NCBI RefSeq assembly: GCF_001742165.1
Contig: NZ_CP016443.1
Location: forward strand, 2,542,001-2,606,000
Origin: Burkholderia stabilis
Lineage (GTDB): Bacteria > Pseudomonadota > Gammaproteobacteria > Burkholderiales > Burkholderiaceae
DNA length: 64,000 bases
Direction of reading: 5' to 3'
Numbering within the stretch: position 1 is the stretch's first letter; each line of letters opens with the position of its first letter. Position numbers and translations under genes: made by a program. Under the pieces are notes generated by a model. The model had not been told where the DNA came from and searched no databases. It worked only from the letters and a program-made list of their open reading frames with translations. Positions 27,111 through 36,096 of the stretch are shown one piece after another.

Positions 27111-27542
27111 GAGGCGGCACAACGCCGTGTTCAAGTATTTGCAGATGCAGCGCGTGTTATCGGACGGTTACTTATCCAGTTGTGCCCGAGCAATGGAGAA
27201 CCTCCGCATTTGAAATTCCTCGCCTAGATGGATTGCCTCTCGACGATATCCCTCGTAAGTCTTGGAGGTGGTCACCTTGCCGGCGCGGTCTCCCAAAGCG
27301 TAGAACGCTCTCATTCATCCTGCATCTTTTACGTAGTATCAGGGTGAATGATGTGTGAAGCGCCTACCATACGATGTTCGAAATAGTCACTTTCAAGATG
27401 TCCTGATTAGATAGTAAAAATTCGAAGCATCGTTGGGAAAGTACCACGTCGACGGTATAGTCAGCCTACGGCATTTGCATATACTATCTTTCCGCTGATC
27501 TAGTGCAGGGTCAGAAAAAATCAAAACGAACCGGGGTAGACC
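27111..27542. other. Low-GC gap at the start of the accessory cassette
   Basis: 432 bp with visibly more A/T than surrounding core genes and stops in all frames. A possible -10 TATACT is at about 27480, but without a good -35 partner. Probably rearrangement debris plus the promoter of the gene at 27543. No transposase, integrase or repeat boundary was recognised. Confidence 0.55.
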
Positions 27543-28217
27543 ATGAGTATTGTCGAAGGATTCGAGCGCAAGGCGCTCTTCAATATCACGCGCGCAGTGG
27601 CCTTATTTTGCGTGACCGTGTTTCTTGTCATGATCGTTGGTGGGTTAGTTTATGGCGTATCGATATGGCAGGACCGAATCGATACAAAAGTACCCGCGCA
27701 AGAGATTGTTGACCCGTTAAAAGTAACGAATGTCAAGCCGGGCGAAGTAGCGGATCCGACCGGAGCACAGCCTCCCACTCGGCAAGGACCTGAGGAGAGT
27801 GCGCTCGCTGGATACAAAATTCCGTTTTCACTTCAGAAATACATCTCTGGAGAGAACGGCAAGATTGTCCGCGGCCAACTTGACGGCGTACCGGAAGCGG
27901 AGCGTCAAGCATATATCGACGAACTTGGTGCAGTGGTCACCGCTGCTGAGGCCCAAAAGGTCCCGGCGATTGATGCAATCAACTCGTATATGCAGGTGAA
28001 GAGCGATCGATACAAGGCTGCGGCAGCAAAGTCGCTGCAAAAATGGGAAACCCTAAAAATCGTTGCTGAAGTCACAGCGGCGGGGCTCCTTCTTGTTGCG
28101 TTGTTCAGTCTGGTTCTTGTTCTGCTCGCAATTGAACGAAATACCCGATCGCTGCGCCAAAGCCATACGAAAAGTACGACTACTCCAGCTGGTGAGCGCG
28201 AGGCATCTACGGTATGA
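27543..28217 (+). CDS. Uncharacterised inner-membrane protein with two membrane segments
   Basis: 224 residues. A first membrane helix at about residues 18-41 (VALFCVTVFLVMIVGGLVYGVSI), a periplasmic-looking middle of about 130 residues with a Pro/Gly-rich linker (KPGEVADPTGAQPPTRQGP), a second helix at about 176-200 (VTAAGLLLVALFSLVLVLLAIE), then a polar tail. The middle region contains AERQAYIDELGAVVTAAEAQKV, probably helical. Lower GC and relaxed codon use compared with neighbours suggest acquired DNA. Its stop overlaps the lipoprotein start (ATGA), so they work or are made together. I do not recognise the family. Confidence 0.75.
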   Translation: MSIVEGFERKALFNITRAVALFCVTVFLVMIVGGLVYGVSIWQDRIDTKVPAQEIVDPLKVTNVKPGEVADPTGAQPPTRQGPEESALAGYKIPFSLQKYISGENGKIVRGQLDGVPEAERQAYIDELGAVVTAAEAQKVPAIDAINSYMQVKSDRYKAAAAKSLQKWETLKIVAEVTAAGLLLVALFSLVLVLLAIERNTRSLRQSHTKSTTTPAGEREASTV

Positions 28218-29725
28218 ACATTTTTTCGCTTTGTCGTAATCGGAGACGGGTGGCCGCAGGCATCGTTGCTACTGCACTGGCATTGAGTGGTTGCGGAAAA
28301 GACGAAAGTAAGCTGGGCGCCGGGACGACAAGTAGTCAATACCCTGGATATCAACAGGTCGGCGCGTCTGGTGATGCCGCTCAACTTTGGTTCAATCCTA
28401 CCGACATCGCTCGGAATGGCAGCAGTTACATCATTCACGCTCTCAAGGCATTTCCTCACGGGTATGCGCGGTTCGACATTGCGACGAACTGCCGAGACGC
28501 TACGCAGAGAATGGCCGGCACTCAGTACCGCGAGGATGGCACTGCCGAGAAAGAGTACCCGGGCAATGACAGTGCCGTGGCTGCGAAATCCGAGCCCGGG
28601 ATGGGCGAGCTGATGCAGGCGGCTTGCGGCATCGCAATGGCATCGCGTGCGATAGCTGGTGAGTTCAACGAACCTGCGGCGCTTGAATTACTGTATGGCG
28701 CGTACGATCCAGCGTCTGGTACGGCTCGTTGGGATGACGTATCCGTTCCAGCGGATCTTCCTTGGCGCGAAAATCTTGGGTTGGACAATGGCGGAGTCAT
28801 GCAAGTGAAGAGCATGGCGACCTTTAGTTTTTTGGAAGGTGGTAAATCGAAGAAAGTATTTGTCACCAACTCGATGCCTCAAGGTGGAGGCTGCCACGCG
28901 TGTACCGGATTGCTCGGAGTGGCGGTGTTTGTTCGAGACGGCGACAAGTGGAAGATTGAATCCAACCAGCCCTACATCGCATCCATGGGCGCTTCCGGTT
29001 CAGTGGGAAATCATTTCGAATGGGTAGCGGCAGGTGACGACGTATATGCGTTGGTGGTCGGTGGCGGCGACATGCATCAGGGCTATGAGACGACCTCTAC
29101 CACGGCGTTTTTGCGACAGAAAGACGGGAAGTTTATGAATATCGTTAGCGATGGCGATACGGGGCACTCGGACCAAGAGTCACTCTCGTCACAAACGACG
29201 TTTATTAAAGGCAAGGACCCGGCGCACTACGACGTGAAGGTCGCCATTTCGTATGGCTTGCCAGGCAAATCGGTTTATGTTGCGGACCATATCTATCAGT
29301 ATTCCGGCGGCAAGTACGTACTTACGAAGAAGGATGGCCCACCGAAGCGGATAGATTTGGCAAACCCCGATGCGGGTTCTAGCGTGCAGCCTGCGAGTAT
29401 GGTTGCGCCAGCCACGTCGAGTCCCGCGATGGCGGCTGCGAATGTCGGTATGTTCGCTCCGAGCTTCGATTGTTCGAAGGCGAGGTCGGATTCGGAGCGA
29501 ATCATTTGCTCCGATGCGGACCTCTCTGCGCGAGATGTCGAACTGGCGTCACTGTTCGCCCGTGCGAGAGCGGCGGCAATCGACAAGACTGCATTCAAGG
29601 AGAGTACCCGACAGCAGTGGAACTATCGGGAAAGAACGTGTCACGATCGCGAGTGTCTGGTTCGGTGGTACGTTGCTCAACGAACAGTGCTTTCGCAGAT
29701 AGCGCAGACCGGACAAGTGAATTGA
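28214..29725 (+). CDS. Lipoprotein with C-terminal LprI-like (DUF1311) domain
   Basis: 503 residues. Lipoprotein signal with lipobox LSGC (cysteine at about residue 27). A long middle domain of about 370 residues is not recognised; it contains a CHAC motif in GGGCHACTGLLG and VFVTNSMPQ. The last 90 residues (SFDCSKARSDSERIICSDADLSARD ... YRERTCHDRECLVRWY) match the LprI/DUF1311 cysteine pattern, a domain found in a mycobacterial lysozyme inhibitor. It is translationally coupled to the membrane protein before it. A cell-envelope protein; inhibition of lysozyme is only a possibility. GC is lower than in neighbouring genes. Confidence 0.75.
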   Translation: MNIFSLCRNRRRVAAGIVATALALSGCGKDESKLGAGTTSSQYPGYQQVGASGDAAQLWFNPTDIARNGSSYIIHALKAFPHGYARFDIATNCRDATQRMAGTQYREDGTAEKEYPGNDSAVAAKSEPGMGELMQAACGIAMASRAIAGEFNEPAALELLYGAYDPASGTARWDDVSVPADLPWRENLGLDNGGVMQVKSMATFSFLEGGKSKKVFVTNSMPQGGGCHACTGLLGVAVFVRDGDKWKIESNQPYIASMGASGSVGNHFEWVAAGDDVYALVVGGGDMHQGYETTSTTAFLRQKDGKFMNIVSDGDTGHSDQESLSSQTTFIKGKDPAHYDVKVAISYGLPGKSVYVADHIYQYSGGKYVLTKKDGPPKRIDLANPDAGSSVQPASMVAPATSSPAMAAANVGMFAPSFDCSKARSDSERIICSDADLSARDVELASLFARARAAAIDKTAFKESTRQQWNYRERTCHDRECLVRWYVAQRTVLSQIAQTGQVN

Positions 29726-29951
29726 CGGCAGTGGGTCGGTACCGCGCGTATCCTTGAAAAAGGGGGAAACTCTCGGAGAGATACGCGTGGATACCGATAC
29801 GGCTTTTCAGGTATGTTCCTTTGGAAAAGCATGGAAGGGCGTGCCCGAAGTTGGCTTATGTCGCTTGAAGCAACGCCTGTCGCCGTCTGAGCGAATGCAT
29901 CGCAGTGAATGGTAATGCATCGACAACGGCGTAGCGACATGGCTGCCCCCG

Positions 29952-31619
29952 TTAGGGTGAAACGGGCTCCTGTTCGTGCGTTTGCACGCCTGCCATCTCG
30001 CCGCGCACCGCATCCGCCAGGATCAGATCCGCGCCTTTCTCCGCGACCATCATCGTCGGCGCATTGATGTTGCCCGACGTGATGTTCGGGAACACCGACG
30101 CATCGACGATCCTCAGCTGCTGCAAACCGTGCACGCGCAGCGACGCATCGACGACCGACGTCGCCGCATCGGGCCCCATCGCGCACGAGCCGCACAGGTG
30201 ATAGATCGAACCCGACTGCTCGCGGAAGTACTGCAGCATCGCTTCGTCGGAATCGACCTGCGGCCCCGGCGAGATTTCCTCGACGGTCATCGACTTCAGC
30301 GCCGGCGCGCGCATCAGCGCACGGATCACCTTGCTGCCCTGCACGGCTTCGTCGAGATCCTTCCGCGTGGTGAGCGCGTTGATATGGATCTTCGCGGCGT
30401 CCTCCGCGCGGTTCGACGCGATCTCGATCGTGCCGCGGCTCGTCGGCCGGCACGGATTGAATGCGATCAGGAAACCCGAATACGGCTCGGGCGTGATGCT
30501 CGCGCGGTCGCTCTTCGGAATCCGGTACGACAGCGGGTTGAAGTAAAGCTGGATGTTCGGTTCCGCGGTCTCGCGCGTGCCGCGGAAGAAGCCGCCGGCC
30601 TGGTTCACGCTCATCGCGAGCGGGCCGCGCTTCGTCAGCAGGTAGCGCAGCCCGATCTTCATCTTGCCGAGCAGCGTGCCCATCTCGTCGTTCAGCGTCG
30701 GCCGGTTCGCCTTGAAGTAGAAGCTCACGCACAGGTGGTCCTGCAGGTTGCGGCCGACCGCAGGCAACGCCTGCACGAGCGGCACGCGCTGGCGTGCGAG
30801 CAGCGCCGGATCGCCGACGCCCGACAGTTGCAGCAGTTTCGGCGTATCGACCGCGCCGGCTGCAAGGATCACCTCGCGCGCGGCGACGAGCGTTTCGTCG
30901 CCGTGTTCGCCCGCGACGACTACGCCAGTCGCGCGCGTGCCGTCGAACGTCACGCGCCGCACGAGCACGCCCGAGCGCAGCGTGAGGTTCGCGCGCGCCA
31001 GCGCGGGGCGCAGGTACGCGAAGCTGCTCGAACAGCGTTCGCCGTTCTTCGTGTTCAGGTCGTAGATGCCCGCGCCTTCGAACTGCGCGCCGTTGAAATC
31101 GTCGGTGCGCGGCAGGTTCAGCTGCGCGCAGCCCTTCAGGAACTCGTGGACGATCGGATGCACGTCGGCCTTCATCGACGTGATGTGGATCGGCCCGGTC
31201 GCGCCGTGATGCTGCGGATCGGTCGTGCCGGCCGCGTGCGTTTCGAGCTTGCGGAAATAAGGCAGCACGTCGTCGTACGCCCAGCCCGGATTGCCGGCTG
31301 CCGCCCAGTCGTCGTAGTCGCTGCGCTGGCCGCGCACGTAGACCATCGCGTTGATCGACCCCGACCCGCCGACCACCTTGCCGCGCGGGCAATACAGCTT
31401 GCGCTCGCCGAGCTGCGCTTCCGGCTCGCTGTAGTACATCCAGTTGTAGCGGCGGTTGTAGTAGGTCTTCGTGAAGCCGACCGGCACCTTGAACCAGAAC
31501 GACGCGTCGCGTTCGCCCGCCTCCAGCAGCAGCACCGAATGCCGGCCCGATTCGCTCAGGCGGTTCGCGAGAATGCAGCCGGCCGAGCCCGCGCCGACGA
31601 TGATGTAGTCGTAAGTCAT
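29952..31619 (-). CDS. GMC-family oxidoreductase (choline/alcohol dehydrogenase-like)
   Basis: 555 residues from MTYDYIIVGAGSAGC, the FAD-binding GxGxxG at the very start. GMC signatures are GKVVGGSGSINAMVYVRG near residue 85, AAGAVDTPKLLQLSGVG near 260, and the catalytic end IYHLCGSCAMG with [15 protein letters not shown]. It oxidises a primary alcohol or sugar-type hydroxyl to the aldehyde. It is the last gene of a four-gene minus-strand operon after an aldehyde dehydrogenase, an MFS carrier and a sugar-acid dehydratase, which argues for carbohydrate-type rather than choline substrates. A decayed copy of its C-terminus is at 26683-26819. Confidence 0.9.
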   Translation of the reverse strand: MTYDYIIVGAGSAGCILANRLSESGRHSVLLLEAGERDASFWFKVPVGFTKTYYNRRYNWMYYSEPEAQLGERKLYCPRGKVVGGSGSINAMVYVRGQRSDYDDWAAAGNPGWAYDDVLPYFRKLETHAAGTTDPQHHGATGPIHITSMKADVHPIVHEFLKGCAQLNLPRTDDFNGAQFEGAGIYDLNTKNGERCSSSFAYLRPALARANLTLRSGVLVRRVTFDGTRATGVVVAGEHGDETLVAAREVILAAGAVDTPKLLQLSGVGDPALLARQRVPLVQALPAVGRNLQDHLCVSFYFKANRPTLNDEMGTLLGKMKIGLRYLLTKRGPLAMSVNQAGGFFRGTRETAEPNIQLYFNPLSYRIPKSDRASITPEPYSGFLIAFNPCRPTSRGTIEIASNRAEDAAKIHINALTTRKDLDEAVQGSKVIRALMRAPALKSMTVEEISPGPQVDSDEAMLQYFREQSGSIYHLCGSCAMGPDAATSVVDASLRVHGLQQLRIVDASVFPNITSGNINAPTMMVAEKGADLILADAVRGEMAGVQTHEQEPVSP

Positions 31620-31636
31620 GGTCGCGTTTTTCCTGG

Positions 31637-32854
31637 TCAGCCCTTCGCGGGGGCGAGATCCTTCACGTCGACGGGCTTCTCGCCCATCTGCAGGTGCAGC
31701 CGCTCGCCGGTATACGGCGTGTGGCGCTTCACGACGTCCATGTCGAGCTCGATGCCGAGGCCCGGCTCGTTCGACGGGATGATGTAGCCGTCTTCCCAGC
31801 GGATCGGCGTCTTCACGACCTCCGAATGGAAACCGCCCCACGTCATGATGCTTTCCTGGATCAGGAAGTTCGGCGTGCAGGTCGCGAGCTGGATGCTCGC
31901 GGCCGCGCCCACCGGCCCGTTGTAGAGGTGCGGCGCGATCTGCGCGTAGTGCACTTCCGCAAGCGTCGCGATCTTCTTCGCTTCGAGCAGGCCGCCCACG
32001 CGCGCGACGTTCAACTGCAGGATCGACGCGCCGCCCGCCTGCAGCAGCTTGTGGAATTCGTACTTGGTCGTCAGGCGCTCGCCGGTCGCGATCGGAATCG
32101 ACGTGTGCCTTGCGACTTCGGCGATCGCTTCCTCCTGGCCCGGCGGCACCGGTTCCTCGAACCACAGCGGGTCGTATTTCTCGAGCCGCTTCGCGAGCCG
32201 GATCGCCGACGACGGCACCATCTGCCCGTGCGTGCCGAACAGCAGGTCGGCCTTGCTGCCGACCGCCTCGCGCACGCGGCGGCAGAACAGTTCGCAGCGG
32301 TCGAGCACTTCAAGCGACAACTGATGGCCCGAGTAGGCCGTGTACGGGCCGGCCGGGTCGAACTTGACCGCGGTGAAGCCGAGCTTCACGTTCTCGGCCG
32401 CGCATTCGGCGGCGAGATCGGGATCGTCGTAGTCGTATTCGCCCTTCGCGTTCTTCGGGTACAGGTACGTGTACGAGCGCAGCCGCTCGTGGATCTTCCC
32501 GCCGAGCAGTTCGTACACGGGCTTGCCGGCGGCCTTGCCGATGATGTCCCAGCACGCCATCTCCAGCCCGCTGACGACGCCCATCATCGTCAGGTCGGGC
32601 CGCTGCGTGAAGCCGCTCGAATACGTCTGGCGGAACAGCCGCTCGACGTGGTGCGGGTCGTGGTTCAGCAGGTAGCGGTCGAACACGTCGTCGATGATCG
32701 GGCCCATCGCCTTCGGGTGGAACGTCGCCGAATAGATCTCGCCGACGCCTTCGATCCCGTCGTCGGTCTTGAGCTTCACGAAGATCCAGTACATCCCGCC
32801 GACATGCGGTGGCGGCACGGCGACGATGTGGGTTTCGAGCGAAACGATCTTCAT
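31637..32854 (-). CDS. Mandelate racemase/muconate lactonizing-type enzyme (enolase superfamily), sugar-acid dehydratase-like
   Basis: 405 residues, starting MKIVSLETH, with its ATG overlapping the MFS stop. Enolase-superfamily barrel: AVKFDP (K164), WFEEP (E233), TGERL (E259) and AQIAPH (H309). E233-E259-H309 have exactly the 26- and 50-residue spacing of mandelate racemase. The first metal ligand, expected 26 residues before E233, is G207 in LLFGTHGQ, with H209 nearby. So one acidic ligand is replaced, and the metal site must differ. It would dehydrate or isomerise an aldonate imported by the neighbouring carrier. Substrate unknown. Confidence 0.88.
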   Translation of the reverse strand: MKIVSLETHIVAVPPPHVGGMYWIFVKLKTDDGIEGVGEIYSATFHPKAMGPIIDDVFDRYLLNHDPHHVERLFRQTYSSGFTQRPDLTMMGVVSGLEMACWDIIGKAAGKPVYELLGGKIHERLRSYTYLYPKNAKGEYDYDDPDLAAECAAENVKLGFTAVKFDPAGPYTAYSGHQLSLEVLDRCELFCRRVREAVGSKADLLFGTHGQMVPSSAIRLAKRLEKYDPLWFEEPVPPGQEEAIAEVARHTSIPIATGERLTTKYEFHKLLQAGGASILQLNVARVGGLLEAKKIATLAEVHYAQIAPHLYNGPVGAAASIQLATCTPNFLIQESIMTWGGFHSEVVKTPIRWEDGYIIPSNEPGLGIELDMDVVKRHTPYTGERLHLQMGEKPVDVKDLAPAKG

Positions 32855-34182
32855 GCGGACTCCTTGATGCGGTTGAGGCGGTATTTGAGGAACGCGGCGG
32901 CGCCCGCGCCGCAGAGCGCGATGGCCGCGATGTAACCGAAATAGAGCTGGTAGCCGTGCGCGCCCGGGTAGGTCTGCGTCACGTAGCCGTTGATCAGCGG
33001 CACGAACACGTCGGGCGAATAGCCGAGCACCGAGATCAGGCCGATCGCGAGGCCCGCGCAATGCGTCGGCACCTTGCAGTCGTCGAGCAGCGACCAGTAC
33101 AGGCCGCGGACCGCGTAAGTGAGGATGCCGATGAACAGCACGAGCACGACGAGCATCGCCTGCGGGCTGTGCGGCGGCGCTGCGATCAGCCCGACGAGCG
33201 ACAGCGCGGCGAGCACGAGCGCCCAGAACAGCACCGACACCTTCGACACACGGTCGCCGAGGAAGCCGCCGCCGATGCCGCCGACCGGGCGCATCCACAG
33301 CTTGAGCGTCGTGATGAAACCGGCCGCCGTCGCGCTGAGCCCGAAATTGCCTTCGTGCAGGTATGCCGAGAAGCTGTAGGTCGCCCAGAACACCTGGTAG
33401 CCGCAGAACACGATCGCCGCGACGAGCCACAGCTCGGGAATCGCCGCGAGCGTCTTCAGGTCGGTCAGCACGCTGCCCCGGCGGCGCTCGGCCGGCGTCG
33501 TGCGTTCGCCTTCGCGCGCCGGTTCCTTCACCAGCGCGAGCAGCACGCCGAGCGCGATGCAGAAGAACGCATACAGATGCACGACGAGCTTGAAGCCGGC
33601 CGCATCGGTGCCGCCGTGCGCTTGCGTCACGTAGGCGAACAGCGTGATCGCGATCGTCGCGAGCAGCGCCTCGACGAGCCCGCGGCCGCCGTCGAGCAGC
33701 CCGAAGAAGCGGCCCTGTTCGTCGGGCCCCGCGATCATGTTCACGCGCTTGATCACGGCCGCCCAGAACGTGAGGCCCGTGGTCAGCCCCCAGCCGCCGA
33801 AGATCAGCACGAGCGTGTTGAACGACGGCCCGGTCGCGTAGACGAGCCCGAGCGCGCCTGTGGCGATCAGCGAGAAGCAGATCAGCCAGCGCGGCGACAG
33901 GCGATCGGCGAGCCAGCCGCTCGGCAGGTAGCTGACGAGGAAGATCGTGCCGAGCGACGAATACAGGTAGCCGAGCTGCACGTCGTCGATGCGGAAGAAC
34001 TGCAGCATCGTCGGCTGGTACACCTGGCGCAGGTACAGCATCGGGTAGATCGCGCCCGCGGCGATCACGAGCAGCAGCAGTTGCAGGTAGCGCTGCGCGC
34101 GCGAGTCGTGCGACGCGTGCGCGTCGTGCGTCTTGTCTTGCAACGCGAGCGACGCGGCGGGCGTCGACGGTTGGGTCGGCAT
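32851..34182 (-). CDS. MFS transporter, probable sugar-acid importer
   Basis: 443 residues from MPTQPS, chosen because GGAGGA lies 7 bp before it; an ATG 15 bp upstream is also in frame. About twelve membrane helices after a polar N-terminus of about 40 residues (QDKTHDAHASHD). The MFS loop-2/3 motif is seen as GWLADRLSPRW near residue 95, and a second-half copy as GGFLGDRVSKVS. It overlaps the dehydratase start by ATGA, so the substrate is probably the same sugar acid. Confidence 0.9.
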   Translation of the reverse strand: MPTQPSTPAASLALQDKTHDAHASHDSRAQRYLQLLLLVIAAGAIYPMLYLRQVYQPTMLQFFRIDDVQLGYLYSSLGTIFLVSYLPSGWLADRLSPRWLICFSLIATGALGLVYATGPSFNTLVLIFGGWGLTTGLTFWAAVIKRVNMIAGPDEQGRFFGLLDGGRGLVEALLATIAITLFAYVTQAHGGTDAAGFKLVVHLYAFFCIALGVLLALVKEPAREGERTTPAERRRGSVLTDLKTLAAIPELWLVAAIVFCGYQVFWATYSFSAYLHEGNFGLSATAAGFITTLKLWMRPVGGIGGGFLGDRVSKVSVLFWALVLAALSLVGLIAAPPHSPQAMLVVLVLFIGILTYAVRGLYWSLLDDCKVPTHCAGLAIGLISVLGYSPDVFVPLINGYVTQTYPGAHGYQLYFGYIAAIALCGAGAAAFLKYRLNRIKESA

Positions 34183-34288
34183 GATGTCTTCCTCCATCGG
34201 ACCGCCTTCAGGCGGCGGTCCGCAGATTTGTTTTGTGTTGGTTCGGATCAGGGGCGGCGCGCGCCGGTAACGGCGCGTCGGCGCTGTA

Positions 34289-35713
34289 TCAGTACTTCAT
34301 GACGACGAGGCGCGTCTGCGTGAATTCGAGCATCCCGTGCTTGCCGTCGTCGCCGCCGAGGCCCGAGCGTTTCCAGCCGGCGTGGAAGCCCTGGTACGGG
34401 TCGGCCGGCGTGCGGTTCACGTACAGCTCGCCCGCCTCGATCGCGTTGGCCATCTTCATCGCGGTGCGGTAGTTCTCGGTGTACAGCACCGACGACAGCC
34501 CGAACTGATGGTCGTTCGCGAAGGCGATCGCTTCGTCGATCGTCGTGTAGCGCAGCACGGGCATGATCGGGCCGAAGGTTTCCTCCTGCACGATCTCCAT
34601 GTCCTGCCGGCAGCCGGTGAGCAGCGTGGCCGGGTAGAAGAAGCCGGGGCCGTCGGGCATCGCGCCGCCGGTTTCGAGCGTCGCGCCGGCCGCGACCGCG
34701 CGTTCGACCATCCCGTGGATGTGCGCGCGCGCCGATGCGCTGACGAGCGGGCCCATGTTCGACGGATCGGCCGCACGGTTGCCGCTGCGCACCGCGCCCA
34801 TTTTTTCCTTCAGCAGCGCGACGAAACGGTCGTGCACGCTGTCGTGCACGTACACGCGCTCGATGGCCGTGCAGAGCTGGCCGCAGTGCGTCGTCTTCGA
34901 GGCGACGAGCGCGGCGGCTGCGCGTTCGAGGTCGGCGTCGGGCTCAATGATTGCGGGCGTCTTGCCGCCGAGTTCGAGCGACGGCTTCGCGATGTTCGCC
35001 TTGCAGTAGTCGAGGACCTTGCGGCCCGCGTTGACGCTGCCGGTCAGCGTGATCATCCCGACCGCCGGGTGTGTGCACAGCGCCTCGGCCGTCGCGTGAT
35101 CCATCGTCAGGATGTTGATCACGCCCGGCGGGAAGCCCGCATCGTCGGCGGCCTTCGCGATCTCGAACGCCGACACCGGCGTGTGGTTGCTCGGCCGCAC
35201 GACTACCGTGTTGCCGGCGATCAGCGCGGGCGCGACCTTGCGCAGCAGCGTGTAGACGGGATAGTTGAACGGGATCAGGCACGCGACGACGCCGATCGGC
35301 TCGCGCTGCAGGAACAGGTTCTCGTCGGGCGTGTCGCTCGGGATGATCTCGCCTTCGATCCGGCGCGCCCACTCGGCGTGGAAGCGCGTGATCTGGCCGG
35401 CGTAGACGGCTTCGTTCGATGCATCCTCGACGCTCTTGCCGGATTCCTGCGCGAGCGCTGCGCCGATGTCCGGCGCGCGCGCGGTCAGCGCGTCGGCGAA
35501 GCGGTGCAGGTAGGTCGCGCGCTCGGCGCTCGGCAGCTTGCGCCACGCTTTTTGCGCGGCGGCGGCCGCGTCGACTGCGGCGAGCGCGTCGGCGGGCGTC
35601 GCGGCCGGCACGCGCGCGAACGGCGCTTCGGTGGCGGGATTGTGGACGACGATGAACGCGTCGCTTTCCGGGACGACGAAACCGCCGTTCACGTAGTTGC
35701 GTTCGGTACGCAT
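34289..35713 (-). CDS. Aldehyde dehydrogenase, AldA (lactaldehyde/glycolaldehyde)-like
   Basis: 474 residues from MRTERNYVNGG. NAD-dependent aldehyde dehydrogenase with SLELGGKTPAII (catalytic glutamate), HCGQLCTAIERVYV (catalytic cysteine) and EETFGPIMPV. The C-terminal QGFHAGWKRSGLGGDDGKHGMLEFTQT follows E. coli AldA closely, so a short hydroxyaldehyde is the probable substrate. It is the first gene of the four-gene operon aldehyde dehydrogenase, MFS, dehydratase, GMC oxidoreductase. Together they could oxidise an alcohol sugar to an acid and dehydrate it. Confidence 0.9.
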   Translation of the reverse strand: MRTERNYVNGGFVVPESDAFIVVHNPATEAPFARVPAATPADALAAVDAAAAAQKAWRKLPSAERATYLHRFADALTARAPDIGAALAQESGKSVEDASNEAVYAGQITRFHAEWARRIEGEIIPSDTPDENLFLQREPIGVVACLIPFNYPVYTLLRKVAPALIAGNTVVVRPSNHTPVSAFEIAKAADDAGFPPGVINILTMDHATAEALCTHPAVGMITLTGSVNAGRKVLDYCKANIAKPSLELGGKTPAIIEPDADLERAAAALVASKTTHCGQLCTAIERVYVHDSVHDRFVALLKEKMGAVRSGNRAADPSNMGPLVSASARAHIHGMVERAVAAGATLETGGAMPDGPGFFYPATLLTGCRQDMEIVQEETFGPIMPVLRYTTIDEAIAFANDHQFGLSSVLYTENYRTAMKMANAIEAGELYVNRTPADPYQGFHAGWKRSGLGGDDGKHGMLEFTQTRLVVMKY

Positions 35714-36096
35714 GAAGAGGCTCCTCCGATGGATGCGGGCGGATCGCTTCTGGTGGCGAAACACGCGTCGCGGGATAGAGGCCATTCTGTTCATGCGTTT
35801 AGCGCACGACAAACGACTTATTTTCTAGCCGGGCATGAGAAAAACGCACGTTACTCGGTGAATCGGCTGGAATCGCCCGTCCGGCAAGGCGGGCGCGGTG
35901 ATGGCGCGGCGGCGCGCGGGGAGCGGCTGGGCCGCGTTTTCCGACTGGTCCGAGTGCGGGCGGGTGCGGGAGACGGTAAGGTTTGGCCCGCGATCGACGC
36001 TCGGGGACGGATCGCTTGCCGGGGCATGTTCTCCCGGCTTGGGGAACGTCGTTTGCGGGAGGGGCGGTGCGAGCCCGCGATGAGCGGGAACAGGCC
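35714..36096. other. Promoter-bearing gap upstream of the aldA-like operon
   Basis: 383 bp between the LysR stop and the aldehyde dehydrogenase start. The part nearest the operon (about 35790-35830) is locally AT-rich and is the best place for the promoter. The rest is GC-rich without a supported gene. No clear operator dyad was picked out. Confidence 0.5.

Noticed and set aside
26577..29950. Integrated mobile element (genomic island with integrase or attachment sites)
   Set aside because: Low GC and gene fragments are present, but no integrase, transposase, tRNA gene or flanking direct repeat could be seen; called an accessory patch only.
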